Shown here: piece by piece, positions 1 to 9,534 of the stretch
Layout: every line of letters begins with the position of its first letter
Numbering within the stretch: position 1 is the stretch's first letter
DNA from: Neptuniibacter pectenicola
GTDB lineage: Bacteria; Pseudomonadota; Gammaproteobacteria; Pseudomonadales; Balneatricaceae
Assembly (NCBI RefSeq): GCF_001597735.1
Contig: NZ_LUTS01000003.1
Location: 1 to 64,000, forward strand
Length of the DNA: 64,000 nt
Direction: 5' to 3'
Made by a program: the position numbers and the translations under genes
The notes under the pieces: generated by a model
The model's database searches: none
What the model was told of the DNA's origin: nothing
Seen by the model: the letters and a program-made list of their open reading frames with translations, nothing else

Positions 1-26
1 GTGAGAGTAGGTCATCGCCAAGCATT
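1..26 (+). rRNA. rrf: 5S ribosomal RNA, 3' end (partial)
   Basis: The first bases carry GAGAGTAGGTCATCGCCAAG, which matches the conserved 3' strand of gammaproteobacterial 5S rRNA (E. coli has GAGAGTAGGGAACTGCCAGG at the same place). A strong terminator follows at once. The rest of the rRNA operon lies to the left of the window. The exact 3' end is inferred. Confidence 0.8.
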
Positions 27-36
27 TATTTAGAGA

Positions 37-67
37 AACCCCGGTTACTACGTAGCCGGGGTTTTTT
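37..67 (+). terminator. rRNA operon rho-independent terminator
   Basis: AACCCCGG and CCGGGGTT form a GC-rich stem around a short loop and are followed by a T run. It sits directly behind the 5S rRNA end. Confidence 0.9.
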
Positions 68-190
68 GCGTCTGGGGGTTAGGTTTTGGCCTCTAGTCTT
101 TCTATATTTTTAATCGATATTGTCATTTATCTGTATTGTGCATGTGCGGTAATAGACGTTAGTATTAATCTATTTAGCAGGGAAGTTCTT

Positions 191-961
191 ATGTCCGACT
201 TATTTATGGCGGGAAAAAAAGTGCTGATTGTTGGCATAGCCAATGATAAAAGTATTGCATACGGTTGCGCCAAAAAGCTCAAAGAGCATGGCGCGGAGTT
301 AGCGATTACCTATTTAAATGAAAAAGCTAAGCGTTTCGTTCAGCCGTTAGCCGAGGAGCTTGGCGCCAGCATCTTTATGCCGTTGGACGTGACGGTTCCT
401 GGTGAGATGGCGGCGGTCTTTGCTGAGATTAAGCAGCAATGGGGCTCTCTAGATGGGGTTATCCATTCGTTGGCTTTCTGTCCCCTCGACGATCTACATG
501 CTCCGATCTCTGAGTGTTCAAGAGAGGGCTTTTTACAGGCGATGGATGTCTCCTGTTACTCCTTTATTGAAATGGCGGGGATGGCGAAAGCATTGATGCC
601 TAACGGTGGTTCTATGATTAACTTCTCATATTTGGGGAGTGCATTAGCGACCGGTGACTATAATATTATGGGGTGTGCTAAGGCATCACTGGAAGCGGCG
701 ACCCGTTACTTAGCTCGCGACCTTGGTCCGCAACATATTCGGGTTAACTGTATATCTCCAGGGACGATTGCTACCCGTGCAGCAGGGGGTATTAAGGATT
801 TCGATGCGATGCTGGAATACAATCGCCATAGAGCAGTCGATCAGTTGCTCCCAACAACCGAAGAGGTGGGTGGCGCAGCCCTTTATTATTTGAGTGACCT
901 ATCCCGTGGAGTCACCGGAACAACGCATTATGTTGATCACGGTGTTTGCATTGTAGGTTAA
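191..961 (+). CDS. fabI: Enoyl-ACP reductase, FabI type
   Basis: A 256-residue short-chain dehydrogenase/reductase of the FabI class, which reduces trans-2-enoyl-ACP with NAD(P)H in the last step of fatty acid elongation. The N-terminal cofactor loop reads GIANDKSIAYG (residues 15-25). The FabI catalytic pattern is present: a Tyr in NFSYLG, a second Tyr in DYNIMG, and the Lys of AKASLEA six residues later, with HSLAF in place of the usual HSIAF. The start at 191 is chosen over an upstream in-frame ATG because the homology begins there and a GGGA ribosome site precedes it. It is a single-gene unit between two terminators. A genome often has more than one FabI-like gene, so whether this is the main enzyme cannot be said. 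Confidence 0.85.
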   Translation: MSDLFMAGKKVLIVGIANDKSIAYGCAKKLKEHGAELAITYLNEKAKRFVQPLAEELGASIFMPLDVTVPGEMAAVFAEIKQQWGSLDGVIHSLAFCPLDDLHAPISECSREGFLQAMDVSCYSFIEMAGMAKALMPNGGSMINFSYLGSALATGDYNIMGCAKASLEAATRYLARDLGPQHIRVNCISPGTIATRAAGGIKDFDAMLEYNRHRAVDQLLPTTEEVGGAALYYLSDLSRGVTGTTHYVDHGVCIVG

Positions 962-998
962 TCCTTTTTGCGTGTTCCTTTTTTTGGTCTATTATAAA

Positions 999-1027
999 CC
1001 CAGAGCTATTCTGGGTTTTTTATTTTT
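999..1027 (+). terminator. Terminator after fabI
   Basis: CCCAGA-GCTAT-TCTGGG stem-loop followed by TTTTTTATTTTT, about 40 bp past the fabI stop codon. Confidence 0.85.
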
Positions 1028-1214
1028 CTGTCAAAACAATGTGATAGCCTACGTTATTCATCTATTTTCTATTAAGTAATTAGGTTTTCAGCCGATTACA
1101 TCAATTAGATAGGCTCTTTATGATAAATCTACCATTAAGTTATTGAATCACAAGTTTAAGCTAGGTAGATTTGTAGTTCGATATTTGAGTAAAAATAGCT
1201 CAGGAGTGAAAAGT

Positions 1215-2144
1215 TTGCTTTCACTGTTTAAAAAGAAAACAAAATCTGGGGGAATAACCTCAGTTGTATTCACTGGGAAAGGCGTTTCCTTTGCCCATAT
1301 TCAGCAAACAGCCTCCCAGCCAGAGCTATCATTCTGTGAACATATTCTTTCTCCCAACCCTTTTAAAGACACGGCTCGTTTTGCTGAGTTAATTAAAAGC
1401 AAAGGCTTGAATGGCACTAAAACATTGATTGTGATGCCCGAGTCGAGTTACCAAATACATTTGGTTGAAAGGCCCGCGGTTCCGGATGAAGAGATTGCGG
1501 ATGCTCTTCGTTGGAAAATCAAAGATTTAATTGATTTTGATATAGAGCACGCGGTTATTGATTACATTGAGTTGCCTGAGGATGCTTATCGTGGGCGTTC
1601 TCGAATGCTTTATGCGGTTGCAGCAGCCCGTAACGAAATTGATCGACGGGTCGCGTGGTGTGAGAGCATAGGCTTAGAGCCGATAGTTGTTGATGTGCCT
1701 GAGCTTGCATTACTTAATTTGACTGAAGACCTTGCGGATAGTGAAGCAGGTTTAGCTGCGTTCTTTTTAGGTGATGAAAGCAGTTCGATTAATTTATTAT
1801 CCGATTCATCCCTCTATTTTACACGTCATCTGCATTATAACCGCAAGGTGGATGCTGATGATGTAGGTGCTGCGGTACTTGAGTTGCAACGTTCGTTGGA
1901 TTATTACGAAAGCCAGGTAGGTAAGCCACCCTGTGTTCGGCTCTTGGTCATGCCGTTTCAGCCTGATGATACGCCTTTGATGACTGAGTTACGCCAAAGC
2001 CTGTATTTAGACATCCACTCTTTAAACCTTAATAACCTTATCTCTAGTTCGGTTGAGTTGTCTGATGATTTACAGCAATGGACTACGGTCGCGGTCGCAG
2101 CGGCCTTGAGAAGTGAAAGTTTAGAGTCGGAGGGGGTGATATGA
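1215..2144 (+). CDS. mshI: MSHA biogenesis protein MshI (PilM-like)
   Basis: PilM-like cytoplasmic actin-fold protein of the MSHA pilus alignment complex. It has the family pattern: an N-terminal SLFKKK stretch, a strand with GKGVSFAHI, and the helix EEIADALRWKIKDLIDF that PilM/MshI proteins share. I chose the TTG at 1215 (309 aa) because AGGAG lies 8 bp upstream; a TTG at 1143 gives a 333-residue form with a poor ribosome site, and a GTG at 1206 is too close to the AGGAG. It is the first gene of the 15-gene msh operon and overlaps the next gene by ATGA. No MshH (CsrD-like) gene precedes it. Family assignment is firm, start is uncertain. Confidence 0.8.
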   Translation: MLSLFKKKTKSGGITSVVFTGKGVSFAHIQQTASQPELSFCEHILSPNPFKDTARFAELIKSKGLNGTKTLIVMPESSYQIHLVERPAVPDEEIADALRWKIKDLIDFDIEHAVIDYIELPEDAYRGRSRMLYAVAAARNEIDRRVAWCESIGLEPIVVDVPELALLNLTEDLADSEAGLAAFFLGDESSSINLLSDSSLYFTRHLHYNRKVDADDVGAAVLELQRSLDYYESQVGKPPCVRLLVMPFQPDDTPLMTELRQSLYLDIHSLNLNNLISSSVELSDDLQQWTTVAVAAALRSESLESEGVI

Positions 2145-2740
2145 AACAACGGATTAACCTGTATAACCCCCACAAACCTAAACAGGCATTTGACCCGTTA
2201 AGTTATCGCGGTAGTTTAGCAATCGCTGCAACCGTGGCCGCTGTATTTTTCTTGCTCGGTTTGGGCTTAAGTTTTTACGCCGGTTACCAGCAGAGCCACG
2301 TGGCAGAGTTATCAAAAGAGAAAAAAAATATCGAAGCGGCTGTTATGGCTGAGCAAGCGCGTTTTGCCCATACGGAGGTGAATACGGAAATTCTCGCCGA
2401 ACAAAAACGATTACAAAATGAGATCACTTCACGCCAGCAGTTAAAAAATCTGTTGTATCGGATTCAACCGAGCCAAGGGGCGAGTTTCTCATCCTACCTT
2501 TATGCGTTAGCTGAGGCATCGTTGCCAGAGAGTTGGCTGATTGAATTCCAACTAGATAATACTCAACATAGCTTTATCGCTTTGGGTGCCGCGGTTGATG
2601 CTCCGGCTGTTCCTGTGTTGCTCGAAACGGTTTCTGCTACAGAAGCATTTCAAGGCATGAGCGTGAGTGAGCTTGACTTAGAATCAAGTGAGTCGGGTGT
2701 TCTCTTCAAGGTTACAGCGGAGTTACGTGCCTATGAGTAA
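2141..2740 (+). CDS. MSHA biogenesis PilN-like protein
   Basis: A 199-residue bitopic inner membrane protein of the PilN type (called MshI2 in some Vibrio annotations). It begins with the family signature RINLYNP, which in PilN binds the PilM groove, followed by one transmembrane helix (about residues 27-48), a coiled-coil stretch rich in Glu, Lys and Gln, and a small periplasmic domain. ATG overlaps the mshI stop as ATGA, so translation is probably coupled. It would link the cytoplasmic MshI to the periplasmic MshJ. Confidence 0.8.
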   Translation: MKQRINLYNPHKPKQAFDPLSYRGSLAIAATVAAVFFLLGLGLSFYAGYQQSHVAELSKEKKNIEAAVMAEQARFAHTEVNTEILAEQKRLQNEITSRQQLKNLLYRIQPSQGASFSSYLYALAEASLPESWLIEFQLDNTQHSFIALGAAVDAPAVPVLLETVSATEAFQGMSVSELDLESSESGVLFKVTAELRAYE

Positions 2741-3395
2741 GGTGGAGAGCAAATGGGACGCGCTGAGCACGCGAGAGCGTTCGTTAGTGCTGATAACGGC
2801 GGTGGTTGTGCCTATCGTCCTTATCTATATTGTCTTAATTGAACCGAGCATCATGAGCCTCAAACAGCAGCAGGCTAAGTTGGCTGGACTAGAAGCGAGT
2901 ATAGCGAGTCAAAATCAGGTGCTAACGCTTTTAAAGGCTAAAGAACCTGTTGATCCTAATATCGCTGCACGTGAAGGTTTAAAGCGCTTACGCCTAGAGT
3001 TAACGCAAGCCAATGATGAGATTAGACGGGCGGCAACGAACTTGGTCTCTCCTGATCAGATGTTGGCTATGCTCCGAGATGTTTTAAAAGGTGAGCAGGG
3101 TGTTGCTTTAGTCAGTGCTAGAAGCTTAGCGATTGAAACTTTGCAACTGGGTGCCGAGACCCAAAACGATGGGTCTGCCTCACCCGCACCACGTGCGTTG
3201 ATTTATGCCCACCCCTTTGAGATAGAGCTGGAAGGGAGTTATCAGGGTGTCTATGACTACTTACAAAAGATTGAACAATTAGAGGGCGTTTTCTTCTGGG
3301 ATACGCTGACTTATAAAGTTGATCAATACCCAACGGCGAAAGTAAAAATAAGAGTGCATACATTAAGCTCTGAAGCGAGGTGGCTAGGTGCGTAA
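2733..3395 (+). CDS. mshJ: MSHA biogenesis protein MshJ (PilO-like)
   Basis: A 220-residue PilO/GspM-like protein: a short cytoplasmic segment with WDALSTRERSL, one transmembrane helix (about residues 19-38, ending VLIYIVLIEP), a coiled coil, and a periplasmic ferredoxin-like domain. The start at 2733 gives an 8-bp overlap with the PilN-like gene and places the membrane helix normally; the longer reading from 2688 adds 15 residues without homology. It is expected to pair with the PilN-like protein as an inner membrane alignment subcomplex. Confidence 0.8.
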   Translation: MSKVESKWDALSTRERSLVLITAVVVPIVLIYIVLIEPSIMSLKQQQAKLAGLEASIASQNQVLTLLKAKEPVDPNIAAREGLKRLRLELTQANDEIRRAATNLVSPDQMLAMLRDVLKGEQGVALVSARSLAIETLQLGAETQNDGSASPAPRALIYAHPFEIELEGSYQGVYDYLQKIEQLEGVFFWDTLTYKVDQYPTAKVKIRVHTLSSEARWLGA

Positions 3396-3726
3396 ACTAC
3401 TGCTTTGTTTGTGTCTTATCGGTGTCTGGTCGTCTGCAATGGCTGAACGTTTGCCTGCTGACCCGACTCAACCTGCCGCAGGCATGTTTAACCTCTTGTC
3501 TGCTAAACCTGCCGTGTCTGCTTATACAATCAGTTCATTGGTTACTGGCAAGAAAAAGAATACAGCGGTGGTGAATGGCCAGCGTGTAGAAGTGGGAGAT
3601 TTAGTTGATAACGCCACAGTGCTATCAATTAGTCGTGAAGGTGTCATGCTTGATGTTGGAAATAAGCAACAGTTGATCTCTTTATCTGAGCGGAAAGGAT
3701 TCAGTAAAGTAAAGAGTGGGAAATAG
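3388..3726 (+). CDS. mshK: MSHA biogenesis protein MshK
   Basis: A 112-residue secreted protein. A signal peptide (residues 1-19, ending SSAMA) precedes a mature start ERLPADPTQP; the DPTQP motif is typical of MshK and of GspC/PilP-like proteins. The rest resembles the homology region of GspC/PilP (VVNGQRVEVGDLVDNATV) that contacts the secretin. Start is a GTG overlapping the end of mshJ by 8 bp. It probably bridges MshJ and the secretin MshL. Confidence 0.75.
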   Translation: MRKLLLCLCLIGVWSSAMAERLPADPTQPAAGMFNLLSAKPAVSAYTISSLVTGKKKNTAVVNGQRVEVGDLVDNATVLSISREGVMLDVGNKQQLISLSERKGFSKVKSGK

Positions 3727-3738
3727 GTCGAATTAGTT

Positions 3739-5316
3739 ATGAAATATATTTTCAATATCCACATCCTACTAAGTGTGCTTTTGTTAGGTGGTTGTCAGGG
3801 CATTGCGCCGATTGCTGGTTCAACGACCCAGCAGGAAGGGGTTGCGGCCCTTGAAGAAGCCATTGCAACGAATGAGCAGCAGCGGGATATACCTGTACCG
3901 CCGTCAGCTCCGATAGCGCTATTACCCCCCCTAAGTTTGGATGCATCGGCGTCCTCATCGGAGGAGCGTTTTGACATTACGGCTGAAGCGCTACCAGCTA
4001 AAGACTTCTTTATGGGCTTAGTTCAAGGAACGCCCTATAACATGATTGTGCATCAGGATGTAGGCGGTGCAATTTCGGTTGAGTTGAAAGATGTAACTGT
4101 TGATGAGGTCATGAATGCTATCCAGCGTGTCTATGGCTATGAATACACTCGCAGCGGTAATTTATACCAAGTGATGCCGGCGTCACTGCAAACGCAAATT
4201 TTCCAAATTAACTACCTTGATATCGACCGTCAGGGCAGCTCCGATACACAAGTGAGCGCAGGCTCAGTAAGTACATCGGGAGACAACTCTAGCTCTGAAG
4301 AGATTATTGGAACGCGCATTAGCACAAAAACATCGACTAATTTTTGGGGCAATCTGCAAGGAACCTTATCGACCATCGTGGCCGGGGAAGGTCGTAAAGT
4401 CGTGGTTACTCCTCAAACAGGCGTAGTGGTTGTACGTGCGCTACCTAGTGAGTTAGCGACCGTGCGCGATTATCTGGCGCAAGCGGAGCTTATTCTGCAT
4501 CGACAGGTTGTTATCGAGGCTAAAATCCTAGAAGTGACGCTTAACAATGGCTTCCAAGCGGGGGTGAATTGGACGGCACTAGGTGAAGTCGGCGCGGGTA
4601 AAACTGCCTTATTTAGTTTGTCGTCAGAAACGTTAACTAACAGTGATGATATTGGTGGGATCTTTAAAGCTGACTTGAGTTTAGGTGATTTCACGTCGGT
4701 TATTGAGCTGTTGGGTAGCCAAGGTGATGTTCAAGTGCTGTCTAGCCCACGGGTCTCCACAGTCAATAATCAAAAAGCGGTTATTAAAGTGGGTACCGAT
4801 GAGTTTTTCGTTACGGATGTTGAAAATACGACAACAACCGGTACCAGCACGACCTCCTCGCCCAGTATTGAATTAACGCCATTCTTCTCGGGCATTGCGT
4901 TAGATGTAACGCCACAGATCAGTGAAGATGGCGATATTGTTTTACATATTCACCCTACGGTTTCAGAAGTTGTCGACCAGCAAAAACAGATTAGTGTTGG
5001 GTCTGATGATTTTAATATTCCACTCGCATTAAGCTCTATCCGAGAATCAGACAGCATTGTTAGGGCTGAGAGTGGGCAGGTGATCGTGATTGGTGGATTA
5101 ATGAAATCAACGGATAGCGATACCGAAGCGCAAGCGCCCGGTTTAGCTGATCTTCCCGGAATCGGGAACTTATTTAAACAAAAGCGTCAGGCAGGTAGTA
5201 AAACCGAGCTCGTTATCATGTTGCGTCCCGTGTTAGCAAATCATGACAACTTGCAGAACGAACTAAAGCGTAGTCTTCGTTCGTTTAAGAATTTGCAGTC
5301 TACCCCTACGCAATAG
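3739..5316 (+). CDS. mshL: MSHA pilus secretin MshL (lipoprotein)
   Basis: Outer membrane secretin through which the MSHA pilus leaves the cell, 525 aa. The N-terminus is a lipoprotein signal with lipobox LLGGC (Cys near residue 19). Then come a secretin N-domain (residues about 80-145), a Ser/Thr-rich loop, a second N-domain (residues about 200-250) and the C-terminal secretin barrel with the family signature IVIGGLMKS and the closing region LPGIGNLFK ... ELVIMLRP. A Thr-rich loop (residues about 360-375) sits inside the barrel. It lies 12 bp after mshK and 13 bp before mshM. Confidence 0.9.
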   Translation: MKYIFNIHILLSVLLLGGCQGIAPIAGSTTQQEGVAALEEAIATNEQQRDIPVPPSAPIALLPPLSLDASASSSEERFDITAEALPAKDFFMGLVQGTPYNMIVHQDVGGAISVELKDVTVDEVMNAIQRVYGYEYTRSGNLYQVMPASLQTQIFQINYLDIDRQGSSDTQVSAGSVSTSGDNSSSEEIIGTRISTKTSTNFWGNLQGTLSTIVAGEGRKVVVTPQTGVVVVRALPSELATVRDYLAQAELILHRQVVIEAKILEVTLNNGFQAGVNWTALGEVGAGKTALFSLSSETLTNSDDIGGIFKADLSLGDFTSVIELLGSQGDVQVLSSPRVSTVNNQKAVIKVGTDEFFVTDVENTTTTGTSTTSSPSIELTPFFSGIALDVTPQISEDGDIVLHIHPTVSEVVDQQKQISVGSDDFNIPLALSSIRESDSIVRAESGQVIVIGGLMKSTDSDTEAQAPGLADLPGIGNLFKQKRQAGSKTELVIMLRPVLANHDNLQNELKRSLRSFKNLQSTPTQ

Positions 5317-5329
5317 CTGAGGCTAATGG

Positions 5330-6232
5330 ATGTACACGGATCATTTTGGTTTAAGCGAACTACCTTTTACGCTTACGCCTAACACGCATTTCTTTTTGAA
5401 TATGCCGACCCACCACGAAGCGCTTAACTTAATGTTGGTCGCTTTGGCGGGGGGAGATGGTTTTGTCAAAGTGGTGGGCGAAGTCGGTACAGGTAAAACA
5501 TTACTGTGCCGTAAGCTGCTTAATGCCTTAGATCAAGATGAGTATGTTACGGCATATATCCCCAACCCTTACTTAAGCCCCTATGAGTTTCGTAAAAGCT
5601 TTGCGCAAGAGATCGGACTGGATGTGAATGGGCTTGAGCACTTTGACCTACTGAATGCCATCAATCAGCGACTTATTGAACTCGCACAGAATAAGCGCAA
5701 GGTTGTACTGCTGGTTGATGAAGCGCAAGCGATTCCAGAAGAAACGATTGAGGCGCTAAGGCTGTTGACCAACCTCGAAACGGAAACAACCAAACTCTTT
5801 CAAGTGGTACTGTTTGGTCAGCCCGAACTCGATGAACTTTTGGGGCAGCAATCGTTAAGACAGTTACTGCAGCGGATCACCTTTAGCTATGAACTCAGTC
5901 GTCTCGATGATGAGGCGGTCGCGCACTATATCGATCAACGGGTGCAAAAAGCCGGTTTTAATGGGCTCTCACTTTTTAATAAAGATGCGGCACGTAAGAT
6001 AGCAAAAGCGTCCGCGGGGACCCCTCGTTTAATCAATATATTGGCCCATAAAGCGTTAATGGTGGCCTATGGTAAAGGCGACCTGAAAGTAGATAGCTCT
6101 CATGTAATGCGGGCGATCGAGGATACGCAAGGGATTGTAAAACCAAAAGATAACCGTTCGTTGTTATGGGGGGCTATAGGCGTACTTTTTGTGGCAACCT
6201 TGTGTTTGGTTTATATAGGGGTTAACCAATGA
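5330..6232 (+). CDS. mshM: MSHA biogenesis ATPase MshM (ExeA-like)
   Basis: AAA-type ATPase of the ExeA/GspA class, 300 aa. It opens with the family start FGLSELPFTLTP, has Walker A GEVGTGKT at residues 50-57 and Walker B VVLLVDEAQ near residue 125, a winged-helix-like region, and one C-terminal membrane helix (residues about 279-298). ExeA relatives help assemble the secretin through the peptidoglycan layer; no peptidoglycan-binding domain is seen here, as is usual for MshM. The stop overlaps the mshN start as ATGA. Confidence 0.88.
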   Translation: MYTDHFGLSELPFTLTPNTHFFLNMPTHHEALNLMLVALAGGDGFVKVVGEVGTGKTLLCRKLLNALDQDEYVTAYIPNPYLSPYEFRKSFAQEIGLDVNGLEHFDLLNAINQRLIELAQNKRKVVLLVDEAQAIPEETIEALRLLTNLETETTKLFQVVLFGQPELDELLGQQSLRQLLQRITFSYELSRLDDEAVAHYIDQRVQKAGFNGLSLFNKDAARKIAKASAGTPRLINILAHKALMVAYGKGDLKVDSSHVMRAIEDTQGIVKPKDNRSLLWGAIGVLFVATLCLVYIGVNQ

Positions 6233-7725
6233 GTTTGGTTAATGACATGCTAAGGGACCTTGAGCAGCGCAATGAAAGTACCGCTCATGTACCTGGGCAG
6301 CAATCTGGGGTGAAAGCCGCCCAGTATGTGGAAGAAAGCCCTGCGAGCAATGCACCGCGTATAGCACTGTGGTTGATAGGTATTGTGGCGGTTGTCACAA
6401 CGTGTTGGCTGTTATGGTTGGAAACGTCAACCGAGAACCGGTCGTCTGACTCTCAGGTAGATTCGGCCAGTAGTAGCCTTGCTGCTACCAAGGGGAAAGA
6501 TACCGCGCGCTTAACGGATACTAGCGGCCGTGTTGATACGCCGGATGTTAGTGTAGCTCCCGATGAGAAACGTGCTGGGAAAGACGTGGCAGCGATGGGT
6601 AGCATGCCTGTGGCCACGGCAGAGCTCACAGCGACAGTTGCGATCAGTGATATTAAATGGGCCGGTGCTGATTTTGGCGGTGATTTAGTGGTTAGGTTGA
6701 ATGGCGACGCGGATATTCAGGTTTTAAACCAGAAAGACAATGTGATCGTCGTGGCGATTGACGATGTTGCTTTAAAAACAACACTGCCTGCTATTACGAG
6801 TGACTATATCAACCGTTTAGATATAGCCGAAGACGCTGATCGTAATAGGACGTTACTCACGTTAACAACAACGCGCAAAAGTCAGTTTTCTTTTCGTGTC
6901 CAAACGTCACCGACCACGCTGATTCTTGGTGTTATTCCTGAAGAGGTGAGTCAGCCGGTTAAAGATATTACGGAGAGTGGCGCGGTGGCTAAGATCGAGC
7001 CTTCGACACCCCTTAAGCCCTTAACCGTGATTAATGTCAGCCCCGACAAACCAAGTATTCGTTCTGGGGCTGAGTTACAAGTTAATATGGCTGACGCATC
7101 AGCGCTTAACTCTGCGGTTGTTTCAAAACCGGTGAATAAGTCGACGAATGCGTTAACCGATCGTCAATTTTCAGATCGTGCACGACGCTTGATTACTAAA
7201 GGTCAGCGGGAAGCGGCGGAAACATTACTAACAAAAGGGATTGCTCAAAACCGATTAAAGGCTGAGCAATCAAGAGTGCTTTTATCCACCCTGTTGTTAT
7301 CAAAGGGGGAGACCGGGGCGGCCCAAATCCTTATTCAGCAGAGCCGTGACCTACACCCAGATAATAGTGATCTGAAAAAACTACAAGCTCGTATCTGGAT
7401 GGCTGAGGGTAAGGCTGATCAAGCGATCGACCTGCTTAGCACGCATGCACCGTTACTCAGCACTGATTTTGAGTACCATGAGTTGTTAGCAAGTGCTTAC
7501 CAGCAAGTAAATAATCCAGAGGAATCCGCTCGTATTTATTTCCAGTTGTTACAATCGAATAACAGCACTCCCCGATGGTGGATTGGAATGGGTTATGCGT
7601 TGGAGCAAGTAAAGCGTTATGCTGATGCGCGTAACGCTTATCAGAGTTCCTTACAGATACCGACGATTGATAGTCGTTTGAAAAGTTATGCTCGCCAGCG
7701 TATTAACGCGCTGTCGGGTCGTTAG
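6229..7725 (+). CDS. mshN: MSHA biogenesis protein MshN (TPR)
   Basis: A 498-residue inner membrane protein. It begins with MSLVNDMLRDLEQR, the recognisable MshN/GspB-type amphipathic start, then a membrane helix (about residues 46-64), a low-complexity linker, a beta-rich AMIN-like region (about 140-235) and at least four TPR-like helix pairs in the last 190 residues (for example SDLKKLQARIWMAEGKADQA). It probably works with MshM on the periplasmic side. A 4-bp overlap with mshM suggests coupled translation. Confidence 0.85.
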   Translation: MSLVNDMLRDLEQRNESTAHVPGQQSGVKAAQYVEESPASNAPRIALWLIGIVAVVTTCWLLWLETSTENRSSDSQVDSASSSLAATKGKDTARLTDTSGRVDTPDVSVAPDEKRAGKDVAAMGSMPVATAELTATVAISDIKWAGADFGGDLVVRLNGDADIQVLNQKDNVIVVAIDDVALKTTLPAITSDYINRLDIAEDADRNRTLLTLTTTRKSQFSFRVQTSPTTLILGVIPEEVSQPVKDITESGAVAKIEPSTPLKPLTVINVSPDKPSIRSGAELQVNMADASALNSAVVSKPVNKSTNALTDRQFSDRARRLITKGQREAAETLLTKGIAQNRLKAEQSRVLLSTLLLSKGETGAAQILIQQSRDLHPDNSDLKKLQARIWMAEGKADQAIDLLSTHAPLLSTDFEYHELLASAYQQVNNPEESARIYFQLLQSNNSTPRWWIGMGYALEQVKRYADARNAYQSSLQIPTIDSRLKSYARQRINALSGR

Positions 7726-7739
7726 GAGGACTGGGCGGC

Positions 7740-9518
7740 ATGGGCGCACCCAAGATGAAAATTCGTATTGGTGACTTGCTGGTTCAGAACGGTGTTCTTT
7801 CTGAAGCCCAACTAATGGAAGCGTTGGATAAGCAGAAACAGACGCGTCAGAAGTTGGGTAAAACATTGGTATCGATGGGGTATGTTAAGGAACAACAGTT
7901 TCTTGATTTTCTCTCCCAGCAATTGAACATCCCTCTCGTTGAACTGACTCACTACGCATTTAATCAGGAAGATGTACTACGGCTCCCTGAAACCCAAGCG
8001 CGACGTTTCCGCGCGCTAGTACTGAAGGAAGATGTTGACCATTTTCTCGTAGGGATGTCCGACCCAATGGATATCTTTGCGTTTGATGAACTGCAACGGG
8101 TATTGCCTAAGCCTATTGAGATCGCGGTTGTTTCCGAGGCTCAATTACTACAGTCAATGGACTTACTTTATCGTAAAACGAGCGATATAGAAGACTTAGC
8201 CGATCAGTTAAATGAAGAGATTGCAGATGATGCGTTTGATTTAGCCGCATTAACGGCAACCGACGAAGTTGATGTCCCAGTTGTTAAGCTACTTAAAAGT
8301 TTATTTGAAGATGCGGTTCAAGTCGGCGCCTCGGATATACATATTGAGCCCGATGAAAGCGTCTTACGTATTCGTCAGCGTATTGATGGTGTGCTTCATG
8401 AGCATGTTATGAAAGAGAAGCGTATCGCCTCGGCGCTTGTTCTGCGTCTAAAATTAATGGCCTCGTTGAATATATCGGAGAAACGTTTACCGCAAGATGG
8501 CCGTTTTAATATCAGCGTTAAAGGTCACAGTGTTGATGTGCGTATCTCAACGTTACCGATTCAGTTTGGTGAGTCGGTGGTTATGCGCTTATTGGACCAG
8601 TCGGGCGGCATTATCGGGTTAGAGAAAGCCGGCCTACCTAACAAGATGTTATTGCGGCTACGCAAAATGATTCATGAGCCCCATGGACTTTTGCTCGTTA
8701 CAGGCCCGACAGGGAGCGGTAAAACCACAACGCTCTATGGTGCTTTGAATGAGTTAAATAGCCATCAGAAGAAGATCATTACCGTAGAAGACCCAGTGGA
8801 ATACCGATTGCCCCGTGTGAACCAAGTACAAGTGCACCCGAATATCGGCTTAGATTTTTCTACTGTACTGCGTGCGACCTTACGTCAGGACCCTGATATT
8901 TTGTTAGTGGGTGAGATCCGAGACAAAGAAACGGCGGATATCGCGTTACGTGCTGCAATGACGGGCCACTTTGTACTGTCTACACTGCATACGAATGATG
9001 CGGTATCAAGCGCCATGCGTTTAACGGATATCGGCATAGAAGGCTATCTGGTTGCCTCAGCGCTGAATGGTATTTTGGCACAGCGCTTAGTACGTAAGAT
9101 TTGTGAGAACTGCACACAAGAGTATTTCTCCAGCGACGCTGAAAGATTATGGCTGGATGCACGGGGTGAGGAGCTGGGTCTGGATGAGATTAGCCTGCAA
9201 AAAGGGCGCGGATGTACCTATTGCAATAATACAGGCTATAAAGGGCGTACCGGTATATTTGAACTGCTAGAAATTAATGAACATATGGCCGATGCTTTGC
9301 GTCGGAATGATAGTGCGGCTTTTACTATTGCCGCTAAAACAGACCCTCACTACCAGCCTTTAGCTTATAGCGCACTGGAGCTCGCGATAGCGGGAAAAAC
9401 AACCTTAGATGAAGTTTTCCGTGTCACTGAGCAATTGGATGAATCTATCTATCTTGATGCGCCGGAGGTTGCTGCTGAGTCAAGCTCAATAGCGTCTGGC
9501 GGTTTAGAGCTTGAGTAA
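7740..9518 (+). CDS. mshE: MSHA pilus extension ATPase MshE with c-di-GMP-binding domain
   Basis: GspE/PilB-family hexameric ATPase that powers pilus extension, 592 aa. Walker A GPTGSGKT and Walker B DILLVGEIRD are intact, as are the His box and a CxxC...CxxC zinc site (CENC, CTYC). The N-terminus is an MshEN domain: RIGDLLVQNG...ALDKQ followed by LGKTLVSMGYV, the tandem motif that binds c-di-GMP. With the start at 7740, Arg9 and Gln32 fall where V. cholerae MshE has its key ligands (numbering from memory). AGGAGG lies 10 bp upstream. Pilus extension is therefore probably under c-di-GMP control. Confidence 0.92.
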   Translation: MGAPKMKIRIGDLLVQNGVLSEAQLMEALDKQKQTRQKLGKTLVSMGYVKEQQFLDFLSQQLNIPLVELTHYAFNQEDVLRLPETQARRFRALVLKEDVDHFLVGMSDPMDIFAFDELQRVLPKPIEIAVVSEAQLLQSMDLLYRKTSDIEDLADQLNEEIADDAFDLAALTATDEVDVPVVKLLKSLFEDAVQVGASDIHIEPDESVLRIRQRIDGVLHEHVMKEKRIASALVLRLKLMASLNISEKRLPQDGRFNISVKGHSVDVRISTLPIQFGESVVMRLLDQSGGIIGLEKAGLPNKMLLRLRKMIHEPHGLLLVTGPTGSGKTTTLYGALNELNSHQKKIITVEDPVEYRLPRVNQVQVHPNIGLDFSTVLRATLRQDPDILLVGEIRDKETADIALRAAMTGHFVLSTLHTNDAVSSAMRLTDIGIEGYLVASALNGILAQRLVRKICENCTQEYFSSDAERLWLDARGEELGLDEISLQKGRGCTYCNNTGYKGRTGIFELLEINEHMADALRRNDSAAFTIAAKTDPHYQPLAYSALELAIAGKTTLDEVFRVTEQLDESIYLDAPEVAAESSSIASGGLELE

Positions 9519-9534
9519 TTGGATAAATAATTAG

